Positions 8,165-17,400 of a stretch of DNA of 64,000 nt are shown here, one piece after another. The position numbers and the translations under genes were made by a program. The stretch's first letter is position 1. Each line of letters begins with the position of its first letter. The notes under the pieces were generated by a model. That model worked only from the letters and a program-made list of their open reading frames with translations, made no database searches and was not told the origin of the DNA. Origin of the DNA: Nocardia sp. NBC_01503 (GTDB lineage: Bacteria > Actinomycetota > Actinomycetes > Mycobacteriales > Mycobacteriaceae); NCBI RefSeq assembly GCF_036327755.1, contig NZ_CP109596.1, forward strand, positions 2,790,001 through 2,854,000. Reading direction: 5' to 3'.

Positions 8165-10457
8165 GTACGGAAACCACTCCGCCGCACAGCAATACGGCCC
8201 ACAGCAGATGCGCGGCACCGGCCGTCCGGCGAGCCGCGGCGGAGGCGTCATGCGAGGCGATACTCCCCGGGACTCGATACAGCTGTAGATCCCGATCGGA
8301 ATACACCGGATTCAACTGGCTCAGAGTGGTTTTCGATTCACCCATCGGCCCGGGCGTACCGCCTTCGACCAGGACCCAGCCCACCCCGAGCCGAGCCAAT
8401 CCCTCCGCTGAACCGCCATGCAGCAGTAGCTGTTCCACCTCGCGGGCACGCCTGCCCTCACCCGAGACCGTTGCCCCCGGCACCGGAAGCTCGCCCGTCT
8501 GCAACACATCACGCGGCAACATCCGCGGCGCCGGATCCAGCACCGGTGCGTTCCCGGCCCATCGGAACTTCCGGAACATCCCACCGGGCAGCACCGCCAC
8601 ATCGCCCGGCTCCTTCACCATCGTGGCGACCTGTTCCCATCCGCCCGGGTACCGCACCGGCCGCAACGCCCCGCCCACGCCCCAGGCCATGTCCGGCAGC
8701 GAAATCAGCACCAGCACAATGAAAACCGCCGCCACCGCGGCAACCGGACGCCGCCCGCGGCGCGCGCTCCCGCCCCGGGAGGCGTCGCGTTCGGTCGAGG
8801 TCTCACCGTGGTCGGCCGATCGACCTGCCGCAGCATCGCGGCTGCCCGCTTCGCTGTGATCGGTGCGAGCGTCGCCCGCCGCCACCTGATCCGGATCGGC
8901 TCGTTTCGCCGCGATCCACCCGGCGATCGTGCGGCATCCGGCGGCCGCGCACAGTGCGAACGCGGGCATGGCCAGGGCCACGAACTTCTGCGTATCGCGC
9001 AGCAGTCCGGCCCCCGGTGCCTTCGTCACCAGGAATTGCCCCGCTGACAGCCCCCATCCAGTCGCGCCGAGCGTGGGCAGTACGACGGCGAGGACCGCCA
9101 GCCCGATGAGCATTCGACGGGTGCGCGGGGCCCCGGTATCGAGCTCGCGGGCGCTGGCAGAACCCCTCGGGCTCGAAGACGGTGTGCGGCTCTCGGCCGC
9201 CCCGGCTTTCGTTCCGCCGGTTGCCGTCGTCGCGAGTGAAGGCGTGAGATCGCTTTCGGGCGTAGCGTTTTCGGCCGCCGCGGATTCGGCTTCTTCGCCC
9301 ATCGCCGCGGCACGCCGATCGGGCATTGCGGAACGGCCGGTGTTGGAAGGGTTTGCTTCGGCCATCGCGAAATCGTCGCGCGCGAGGACCGCACGAACAC
9401 CGGCGGTTACCAGCGCAAGGAGGATGGCGGTGCCGATCAGCGCGAAAAACGTTGTGCGCGAATCGGGGACGGCCGTGCTGTTCCAGATGCCACCCAATCC
9501 GGCCAGGCTGCCGAGGGTTCCGAGCCAGGGCTCGGCGCGCGCCGCGAAGGCCGCGACCCCGGCCGGGTCGGAGGGTTCGGCCCCCGAGCCCGCGAGCACG
9601 GTCGCGGTCAGCCAGGGTGCGGAGGCGGCAAGCCAGAGGCCAAGCGCGCCAACCGCATTCCGCCTGCCCACCAGCAGGCACGCGACACATCCCGCGAACA
9701 GCGAGCCCGTCGGCGTCAGCCCCGCCAACGCCAACCACCCGCCCAACGCGGCCCAGTCCCGCCAAGCGCGGACGCGCCGGGCAGGTCCGGGCGCTGTCGT
9801 AACGGTGGATCGCACAGCGCGAGAAGTCATGCCGGTGCGGGCCGCGACGCTGGGTGCGACCTCGGCCCCGGCGCATGGCCGTGCGGTGACTGTCCGCTCG
9901 ACAGTGGGTGCCGAGTGGGGAGTCGCTGCCGGGTCGCGCGCCGCAGCGGGGACCGGCGAGTCCGTTCTCGGCTCCACGCCGGGTGTGTGGGCGATGCGTA
10001 AGCGGTTGGCCAGCAGGGCGATCCAGGGGAGGGCGGCGTAGCCGGTGAGCAGACTCCAGTGGCCCTGGAGGAGCCGTTCGGCGACGTACGGGTTCCAGAT
10101 GGCGATGGTGGCCGCCACGAGTTGCGGGCCGGTGGATACGCCCAGCAGTTCGCGAGCGAGCCGGGCCGCGCCCCAACCGGCGAGCCAGAGCGCCACCAGC
10201 AGAATGGCTTTCACAATGAGGCTGCCGTCGATCAGCGGTGACAGCGTGGCGATGAGGGCGTCCTGCGGCACCGCGCGGGGTGCGGCATCCCCGAGTCCGA
10301 GGGCCGAATCCGTCAGGTAGGAGCGGGGTGTGCTCACCGCGTCGCGCAGCAGCAGATATCCCGGACCCGACAGGGGGCCGAGGACCAGCAGTGCCAGCGC
10401 CAAGCTGTATCCGGCGGGTAGCAGCCGGAACCAGCGCGCGTGTGGGTCCGCGTTCAC
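8103..10457 (-). CDS. Large polytopic membrane protein, probable GT-C-like transferase (Rv0226c-like)
   Basis: 784 residues. A signal-anchor-like first helix (YSLALALLVLGPLSG) is followed by several membrane helices, including the segment IWNPYVAERLLQGHWSLLTG, which resembles GT-C polyprenol-phosphate sugar transferases. Two long Ala/Arg/Thr-rich insertions (about residues 170-215 and 365-440) are probably disordered. Near the C-terminus a soluble domain (RYPGGWEQVATMVKEPGD and following) precedes a last helix. Function is inferred from fold type and from placement between a GT4 enzyme and a flippase: polysaccharide or lipoglycan assembly at the membrane. GTG start at 10457. It is translated just after the flippase gene (9-bp gap), so the two form an operon. 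I am not certain it is catalytic. Confidence 0.75.
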   Translation of the reverse strand: MNADPHARWFRLLPAGYSLALALLVLGPLSGPGYLLLRDAVSTPRSYLTDSALGLGDAAPRAVPQDALIATLSPLIDGSLIVKAILLVALWLAGWGAARLARELLGVSTGPQLVAATIAIWNPYVAERLLQGHWSLLTGYAALPWIALLANRLRIAHTPGVEPRTDSPVPAAARDPAATPHSAPTVERTVTARPCAGAEVAPSVAARTGMTSRAVRSTVTTAPGPARRVRAWRDWAALGGWLALAGLTPTGSLFAGCVACLLVGRRNAVGALGLWLAASAPWLTATVLAGSGAEPSDPAGVAAFAARAEPWLGTLGSLAGLGGIWNSTAVPDSRTTFFALIGTAILLALVTAGVRAVLARDDFAMAEANPSNTGRSAMPDRRAAAMGEEAESAAAENATPESDLTPSLATTATGGTKAGAAESRTPSSSPRGSASARELDTGAPRTRRMLIGLAVLAVVLPTLGATGWGLSAGQFLVTKAPGAGLLRDTQKFVALAMPAFALCAAAGCRTIAGWIAAKRADPDQVAAGDARTDHSEAGSRDAAAGRSADHGETSTERDASRGGSARRGRRPVAAVAAVFIVLVLISLPDMAWGVGGALRPVRYPGGWEQVATMVKEPGDVAVLPGGMFRKFRWAGNAPVLDPAPRMLPRDVLQTGELPVPGATVSGEGRRAREVEQLLLHGGSAEGLARLGVGWVLVEGGTPGPMGESKTTLSQLNPVYSDRDLQLYRVPGSIASHDASAAARRTAGAAHLLWAVLLCGGVVSVLSRSVNPASTRRRSASAARP

Positions 10458-10466
10458 ACCGGCACC

Positions 10467-11807
10467 CTAAACGCCGCTCGGTCCGAAATCGGGGATGCCG
10501 GAGTCGCTTTCGACGGTCTCGCGGGCGGTGCGCAGTGCCAGCACGGTGATGACCAGTGTCGTGAGCGCGGAGGTCGCGGTGGCGATGGTGATCAGACTCG
10601 ATACCGAATGCGCGCAGCCGAGCATGATGCCGACTCCGATGGCCAGCCCCAACCAGGTGATGGCCGCGGGCGCGGTGCGATCCGTCGCGATCGCGGACAA
10701 CAGCGCACCCTGCAACACCGCCAGCAGTGCGCCATTGAGGGCGAACAACCACAGCAGACCCTGCACCGGTGCGTAATCGCGCCCCGCGAGCAGTGGAGCG
10801 AGCGGTGCCGCGGCGGCCGCTCCGGCCACCGCCACCGCTCCGACCCCGGTCAGCACCGCGAGCGCGGACCGCACCGCGCGAGCCGAATGCTGCGGCTGTG
10901 CCATTCGCGGATACAGCACCACTCCGACCGCCTGCGGTAGCCAGAACGCGATCTTCGCCGCGATAGCTCCCAGCGCGTATCGCCCGGCATCGTTCTCGTC
11001 CAGCACAATCCGCGACACGATCAGATCCGCCGAGGACAGCGCCATCAGCGCCGCCTGCACCTGTGCCGCCCGGAAGACCGGCAGCACGTCGGCCCCGGAC
11101 GTGAATCTCCGCGGCCGTCCGGCGGTGACCGCCGCGCGTGCTGTCGATGGATCCGCGCTCGTCGGCGGCTCCGCCGAATCATCGGGGGTGCCGCTGACCA
11201 GGGGTCGGCCGGTGCCGTCGACCAGGAGTCGGGCACCGAGTGCCGCGACCGCGATACCGATGGCCGCCGCGCACAGCGCCGCGGCGGTTCCGCCACCGGC
11301 GGCCAGCACCACGACCGCGGGTGTCACGCGCAGTATCCCCGCCCCGCCGAGCACGATCGCCAACTCCCGAAACCGGCTGCGCCCCTGCAGAATCCCCTGC
11401 TCGCCGGAGAGCAGTACCAGCACCGGCGCGGCGCACAGGGCGGCGGCCGAGGCCGGCAAGCCCACCGAGAGCACCGCGCTCACCACGGGTACCAGCGGCA
11501 GGGCCACCACCGCGACCAGTGCGGCGCAGCGCAGCGCGAGTCCCCGGGCGGCCGCGACCCCCGCTCCCCGCACGACTTCTCGTGCCACCACATTCTGCAG
11601 CGCGAGCGCGGGCACCGCGCAGAGCAACTGCACCGCGAGCAGACTCGCGAACGGACTGTATCCGGCCACCCCGAGCCATCGACTGGCCAGCAGTTGCAGC
11701 AGATATCCCGCCACATTCGCGGTCATGGCCCCCGCCGTCACCAACGTCAGATCCGCCACCACGGGTAGACGACGTACAACGGACACGCCCGCAATGCTCC
11801 CACCCAC
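10467..11807 (-). CDS. MOP-superfamily polysaccharide/lipid flippase (Wzx- or MurJ-like)
   Basis: A 446-residue integral membrane protein with about twelve hydrophobic helices and almost no soluble domain. The start VVADLTLVTAGAMTANVAGYLLQ and the later SSADLIVSRIVLDENDAGRYALGAIAAKI fit the polysaccharide-biosynthesis flippase family, where that second segment is the common 'D..(L/I)(L/V)...L...ADAGxYAxAxxxxK' pattern. It would move a lipid-linked sugar across the cytoplasmic membrane. It is the first gene of a two-gene minus-strand operon with the GT-C-like protein. A Ser/Thr/Asp-rich cytoplasmic loop lies near residue 205-230. The substrate is not deducible; arabinan or mannan precursors are plausible from AftD nearby. 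Confidence 0.8.
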   Translation of the reverse strand: MGGSIAGVSVVRRLPVVADLTLVTAGAMTANVAGYLLQLLASRWLGVAGYSPFASLLAVQLLCAVPALALQNVVAREVVRGAGVAAARGLALRCAALVAVVALPLVPVVSAVLSVGLPASAAALCAAPVLVLLSGEQGILQGRSRFRELAIVLGGAGILRVTPAVVVLAAGGGTAAALCAAAIGIAVAALGARLLVDGTGRPLVSGTPDDSAEPPTSADPSTARAAVTAGRPRRFTSGADVLPVFRAAQVQAALMALSSADLIVSRIVLDENDAGRYALGAIAAKIAFWLPQAVGVVLYPRMAQPQHSARAVRSALAVLTGVGAVAVAGAAAAAPLAPLLAGRDYAPVQGLLWLFALNGALLAVLQGALLSAIATDRTAPAAITWLGLAIGVGIMLGCAHSVSSLITIATATSALTTLVITVLALRTARETVESDSGIPDFGPSGV

Positions 11808-11853
11808 CCCGACGCCCGGCCCCGCCGCACCCCCACGACCCCCGGAAACGGGA

Positions 11854-11886
11854 GCGGCCCCGCACCTTCGGAAGGTGCGGGGCCGC
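11854..11886 (-). terminator. Hairpin terminator downstream of the DUF3068 gene
   Basis: GCGGCCCCGCACCTTC (11854-11869) pairs with 11871-11886. A TTCG-type loop caps a very GC-rich stem of at least 13 bp. It lies between the stop of the DUF3068 gene (11903) and the start of the flippase gene (11807), and so separates the two minus-strand transcription units. The U tract is weak. Confidence 0.7.
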
Positions 11887-11902
11887 CGTGGACTATGCCG
11901 GG

Positions 11903-13081
11903 TCAGGGGCGTTTATCCATATCGATCTGCTGAGTCTTGCTGATGTCGATCTGCTGGGTCGGCGCTTCCGAGAACGGGTCGGGCCGGGGTCCGCCGGTGG
12001 GGGCGGGGGCCGGGGTGACGCGGCGGACGGGGGTGCCGCCATTACCGTTGCCGCCGCCGAGCACACCGAAGACGATGCCCGCGATGAGGGCGATGGCGCC
12101 GATGATGCCGAAGGCGATCGGCAGGGTGCGGCCGTAGAGCGACAGCTTGTCGATGTTCTCCTTGGCGACCGAGATCTGCGATTCGATGGTCGGCTCGTCG
12201 AACAGCAGGGTCGCGTTGAGGACGGTCACCTCGGGCTTGTCGGCATTGCGCGCGTAGAACTGGTGGATCTTCTCGCCGCCCTTGATGACGGTGCCGGTCT
12301 TGGGCTCCACCCACACGTCACGGACGTTGGTGTAGAAGCGCGTCATGGTGACCGGGGTTTCGCCGCCTTCGACGCCCCACTTGTCGGCGGGCAGGGCCAG
12401 CTTGTTGGTGGGGGAGTTGACGACGGTGGAGAGATCGGTGACGGGGACGGTCTGCTGGAAGTGGTAGACCTTCATATCGTTGATCTCGGTCTCTTCGACG
12501 AAGTTGATGTCGAAGGTCTTGCGCGCGGTGATATCGAAGTACGGGTACGACTGCTTCTCGGTGCCGATCGGGAAGCGGTACTGCAGACCGGTGTGCTGCA
12601 CCGGATCCATGACCGCATCGCCCTTCTTGTCGACCGTCGCGCCGATGGCGCCGTTCGGGCCGCCGTCGACCGAGTCGACGGGCATACCGTCCTTGCGGTC
12701 GATGGTGACGCGGTCCAGGGTGGCGGTGAGCAGGCCGGTATCGCCCTGCTTATCGGTGCGCCGCAGGGTCTGACCGGCCTGGATGGTCATCTCCGAGGCG
12801 TTCGCCGGATCTTCGATGGTGAGGAAGCGCTGTGAGAACAGCGGGACGTTGGTGTCCACCTTGGCCGCACCCGTGGGCGCGGTCAGCGACTTGGAGTCGA
12901 GGACTTCACTGGGGGCCCCTTGGACGTTCGTCGCGACGGTCGTGATCTCCAGGTCCAGCGGGGTCTTCGCCAGACGGCTCACCGTATAGGTGGGGATCAT
13001 GATCGCGGCGACGAGCAGCAATGCACCCAGCCCCACGAGCAGGCAGGCCACGGTCCTTCGGGTACCGGCACTCAGTGCCAT
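11903..13081 (-). CDS. DUF3068 / PorA-family envelope protein (Rv0227c-like)
   Basis: 392 residues with one N-terminal membrane helix (TVACLLVGLGALLLVAAIMIP), a large extracytoplasmic beta-rich domain and a second helix near residues 318-342 (AFGIIGAIALIAGIVFGVLG). The Pro-rich cytoplasmic tail ends in two repeats of TQQID. This topology and length match the actinobacterial DUF3068 family, which includes the Rv0227c neighbourhood of AftD. The precise role is unknown. The start is MALSAGTRR at 13081, preceded on the minus strand by GAGGAGA; the longer upstream frame has no such site. It is divergent from the acyltransferase across 189 bp and ends in the hairpin at 11854-11886. Confidence 0.85.
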   Translation of the reverse strand: MALSAGTRRTVACLLVGLGALLLVAAIMIPTYTVSRLAKTPLDLEITTVATNVQGAPSEVLDSKSLTAPTGAAKVDTNVPLFSQRFLTIEDPANASEMTIQAGQTLRRTDKQGDTGLLTATLDRVTIDRKDGMPVDSVDGGPNGAIGATVDKKGDAVMDPVQHTGLQYRFPIGTEKQSYPYFDITARKTFDINFVEETEINDMKVYHFQQTVPVTDLSTVVNSPTNKLALPADKWGVEGGETPVTMTRFYTNVRDVWVEPKTGTVIKGGEKIHQFYARNADKPEVTVLNATLLFDEPTIESQISVAKENIDKLSLYGRTLPIAFGIIGAIALIAGIVFGVLGGGNGNGGTPVRRVTPAPAPTGGPRPDPFSEAPTQQIDISKTQQIDMDKRP

Positions 13082-13270
13082 GCAGGTTCTCCTCGTCGTC
13101 GAACAGGTCGTTCCGATGAGCACTGCGGTCGCCGCACAGCACTCGTGAGCCCCGACACTAACAGCCGAGAGCCCCGAAGCGTCCTGCCGAGGCAGGAAAA
13201 CATCACGAAACGCCCGTAAGTCAAACACGGGGTGCTCACACTCGGGAGTAACAAGGCAAACTGATCCTCG

Positions 13271-14455
13271 ATGACCGCCACCCTGCATCCGCCCTCCGAA
13301 CCGACCGAACCGGTCCGTTCGGACGCGCCACCGGCGGCACCGGATCGGCGGGCGATTCGCCGACCGGGCGTCTTCGTCCCAGCTCTGGAAGGTATGCGGG
13401 CCATGGCGGCGCTCGGCGTCATGGTCACGCACGTGGCCTTCCAGACCGGCGCCACCGGAACCCCGATCATCGGCCGGGTGCTGGAGCGCTTCGATATGGC
13501 GGTCGCCATCTTCTTCGCACTCTCGGGCTTCCTGCTGTGGCGACCGCACGCCGCCGCCGCGCGCGGACTCGGGCCCGCACCCGGGCCCGGGCGTTATCTA
13601 CTGCATCGCGCCGCCCGCATCCTGCCCGCGTACTGGGTGGTGGTGTGCACGGTATTGATCCTGCTGCCCAGCGCCGCGCACACCGCGGGACTGCGAGTGT
13701 GGGTGGCGAATCTCGGTCTGGTGCAGGTCTATGTGCCGCTGACCCTCACCGATGGACTCACCCAGATGTGGAGCCTGTCGGTGGAAGTGGCCTTCTATCT
13801 TGTGCTTCCGCTGCTGGCGTTCGCGCTCGTCCGGTTGCGCGGCCCGCGCGCGCGGTGGCGGGTGCCGGTCGTGCTCGGTTTCGGCCTGCTCTGCCTGGGC
13901 TGGAATTTCCTACCGGTCCCCACCCCCGATGCCATCCATTCCGATAACTGGCTGCCCGGTTACCTCCCGTGGTTCGCCGCGGGGATGCTGCTGGCCGAAC
14001 TCTCCGATCAGGACGCACCGCGCTGGCGGCGGATAGCGGGCGACCGCCGCCTGATGTGGCCGCTCGCGCTGGCGGCACTGCTGCTGGCCACGACCCGTGT
14101 GGCCGGACCGGAGGGTCTCACGCACGGGCAGCCCTGGCAGTACGCGAGCAAGATGGCGGTGGGCGCGATCATCGGATTCAGCCTGCTCGCGCCCCTGGTA
14201 CTGCGTCCCGAGGTCCGGCATCGTTGGTTGGAGAGCGGCACCGCGGGCACCCTGGGCCGCTGGTCGTACGGAATCTTCATCTGGCACTTGGCCGTACTGT
14301 CGATCGTCTTCCCGGTCTTCGGAATCATCCCTTTCCGCGGGCATTTCATCCTGGTGTACCTGTTGACCGTGGCGTTCACGCTACCGCTGGCCGCCGCCAG
14401 TTTCGCGCTCATCGAGGAGCCGGTGCGGGTGTGGACCCGCCGCCACTTCGGCTGA
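13271..14455 (+). CDS. Acyltransferase family 3 membrane protein (Rv0228-like)
   Basis: A 394-residue polytopic membrane protein of the OafA/YrhL-type acyltransferase 3 family, which transfers acyl groups to sugars or other envelope components. The hallmarks are the early RPGVFVPALEGMRAMAAL block (the R-x10-H type active region continuing to MVTHVAFQTG), IFFALSGFLLWRP, and QMWSLSVEVAFYLVLPLL with the conserved WSLSVE. About ten helices are visible. It ends one base before the convergent aftD stop codon, so the 3' ends abut. In mycobacteria the same gene sits next to aftD; a role in acylating arabinan or lipoarabinomannan is a reasonable inference, not shown by sequence. Confidence 0.88.
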   Translation: MTATLHPPSEPTEPVRSDAPPAAPDRRAIRRPGVFVPALEGMRAMAALGVMVTHVAFQTGATGTPIIGRVLERFDMAVAIFFALSGFLLWRPHAAAARGLGPAPGPGRYLLHRAARILPAYWVVVCTVLILLPSAAHTAGLRVWVANLGLVQVYVPLTLTDGLTQMWSLSVEVAFYLVLPLLAFALVRLRGPRARWRVPVVLGFGLLCLGWNFLPVPTPDAIHSDNWLPGYLPWFAAGMLLAELSDQDAPRWRRIAGDRRLMWPLALAALLLATTRVAGPEGLTHGQPWQYASKMAVGAIIGFSLLAPLVLRPEVRHRWLESGTAGTLGRWSYGIFIWHLAVLSIVFPVFGIIPFRGHFILVYLLTVAFTLPLAAASFALIEEPVRVWTRRHFG

Positions 14456-14456
14456 T

Positions 14457-17400
14457 TCAGCGGCGCCGGTTCGGCAGCGCCGAAAGACCCAGGGCCACAA
14501 TCGCCATCAGTGCGGGGAACTGCACCCACAGGGACGCTCCCATATATCCCTCGGGTGATCGCCAGGGACCGGTGGAGAGTGCCGCCGCCGAGATCGCGGT
14601 GCCCACGGTGGCAATCGCGACCAGGGGCAGCTGCCGATCGCGCGGGAGGAATCGCATCGCGATCAGACCCAGTGCGGTGAGCACGATTCCGGTCGGACCG
14701 GCGATAAGCCCGGCGGCCGCCGCCAATCCGATCGCGCCGACGGCACGGCTGCGCCAGGTACGCGGGGCGGGACCCGCATCGCGCATGGGCGTGCGTGCGC
14801 CCCGGAAAGCGAGCACCGCGAGCGGAATCAACAGCAGCAGTCCACCGAAGATCGCGTACCGGTACCAGCGGTCCGCCGGGAACTCGACCGAGATCGGACC
14901 CTTCGTCCCGGGAGGAAGTAGCCAGGCCTGCTGCCAGCCGTCGATCACGACGGGCTTCAGCTCATGTCCGTCGGCGGTGGTCGCCTGCCAGCCCACATTG
15001 GTGCTCAGCGGCAGGATCAGCAGTCGTGTGCCGGTGGGCGCCCGCACCCCCGGCGGATTCGCGATCGGCGCTGCGCCAGAATCCGGCACCGGGAGAGTGC
15101 GATTCAGGCGCAGCTCGTCGACGGTGAACAGGTCGGTCGGCGCGACCGTCACATCGATACTGCCGGTGGGCAGGTCGAAATCCACCGCGTCGTCGGCGGG
15201 CACGGTGCTGTTCTCGGAGTTGTTCCGCGCGGCTTCGGCGTATTCGTCCGCAGTGCAAACGCGCGCCGGAATCGGTGCGCCGGAACGCAATTCGGCGGCG
15301 GTACCGATGACGGTGGTGTGCAGGGTGCGACCCGCGGCGGCAAGGGTGGGGCCGTGCGCGCAATCGATGGCGATCGGGCGGTCCGGTGCGGCGGATGTCG
15401 GATAGTCGGGGCCGAGTACCGAGACCTCGGCCAGCCCGGCGGGCTGCTCCTGCGCGAAACCCAGTGCGGTGCGGTCGAGTACGGCATCCCAGGTCTGAAT
15501 GCTGAGCTCGATACGGTCGGTGAGGTACGGATGCAGTTCGATCCGGCTGGGGACGCCGGAGGCCGGGTCCACCTCGCGAACCTGCGGTCCGTCACCGAGA
15601 TTCACCGAGACCGAGGTCGGGTGCGCGGGCAGATCGCCCAGGGCGGGCGTGATCTCCAGCCCGGTGACCAGGGTCGGCTCCGGAAGTTCCAGGGTGAGTG
15701 TGGGTTTCCCGCCGGTCTGTTCGCGCACCGTGGTCTCCGGGGCGGTCCACGAGGTGCGCGGGTCGCCGTCGGTGGCGGCGAGCGCCGAGCCGCGCGGGTC
15801 GGCCACGTCGGCCTGGCCGCGCGCCGCGGGCCGATCGCGCTCGGTGAGCAGGGCTTCCAGGGCGGGACCGGGCCGGGTGCGGACCATGAGATCCGGTGTC
15901 ACCGTGACTGGTTCGGGCACCTGCAGGGTCCGCTCGAACAGGCCGGGCTCCTCGGCGGAGAGCGCGAGGGCCTTGCTGCAGCGCACGCGATCGGGGGAGT
16001 CGAAACACGCGCTGCGGCCGGGGAACTCCTGGCCCAGCTGCCATCCCCGCACCTGCGCCCCGACCGGAGTGGGCGGCAGCACCGTGCGATGCCGGATATC
16101 CACGGGCACCGGATTGTCGCGGTCGGAGTAGTCCTCGATACTCAGTTCGCTGATGCCGAATTGCCCACCCGCACTGCCATTTTCGGTGCTGGCAGCGGTG
16201 ATCTGAATCCAATCGGTCTTGCCCGGCAGCAGTGCGATCGACACCGGCGCACCGGGTTCGGTGATGCGCGCCGAGACGGTTCCCTTGGAGGTCTTCACCT
16301 CCACCCATTTCACCGGGCTGCCGATCGCGGCGGCGCTGGTGGTCAACCGCAGCACCGCCGAGGTCACCGGCTTATCGAGATCGAGCCGAAGCCATTGTCC
16401 CCGTGCGTGTTCGATGCCATTGCTGATCCACGCGGTGGAGGGGTCGCCGTCGACCACGGCAGCCGTGGAGCTGGCCGGCGCGGCTCCGCCGAGTTGGGTG
16501 GCATCGGCGGCGGAGCTGGAGGCCGTGATGGTGGCTCCCGACCATTCGCCCCGCACCAGCGGCGTTCCGGGGACCGGATAGTCCGGCACCAGATTGTGGG
16601 TGCGGCGCGCATCGGCGGGCCCGCGCAGGGCCGAATTGTGGTTGTCGACGCGCCCGAAATCGGTTTCCCGGTCCATGGGCGTATCGGTGATGGTGACCGC
16701 CTGTGGCGGCAATCCGGCCTGGACCGCATCGGCGGCCAGCAGGGCCGGGCCGCCGGGTGTCGCGGGATTGCGCCGGAGTCGCTCGATCGCCTCCGGTCCG
16801 CCCTGTACGACGGGCAGGCTGTCCAGCGGCAGCGTGTACGAACCGGGGAACGATCCTGGCGCGCCGACTCCGCTGCGCAGTTCCACCGGTGTGCCGGATG
16901 AATCGCGAGCGGCAGCATCGGCGCCCGGTGCGATAGTCCCGCTGCCGGTGGGAGTTCCGGGCGGCCGGGTGTCGACCCGGTAGATCTCGATCGCGGGGTA
17001 ATCGGGTCGCAGATCCTCGTCCGCGACCAGCCCTTCCACGTGTCCGGTCGCGATCGGGTCGCCGAATTGCGCGACCTTCGTCAGCCCCGGCGACCCTTCG
17101 ATCGCCTGGTGCGCGAGCATGGGCCGGGTCGAGCGGGAGGTCTCCGGGTCGAGATCGTTGCGCAGCACCAGGATTCCGATGCCCTGGTCGATGAGGGCGG
17201 CCGCCAGTCCGGCCGACGGTCGCCCGTCGGCGATGAGCCGCTGCACCGAATCCATGGCGCGAATGGCTCCGGGCGGATTCAGCGGTACCGAATCCCGTAC
17301 CGCCCAGGGCGTACTCGCCAGCGCCTGGAGTGGTTCGTCGCGGGTCAGACCCCAGGTCTGACTGCCGAAGGGTGCACCGGGCACCACCAGCGCGCGGGTG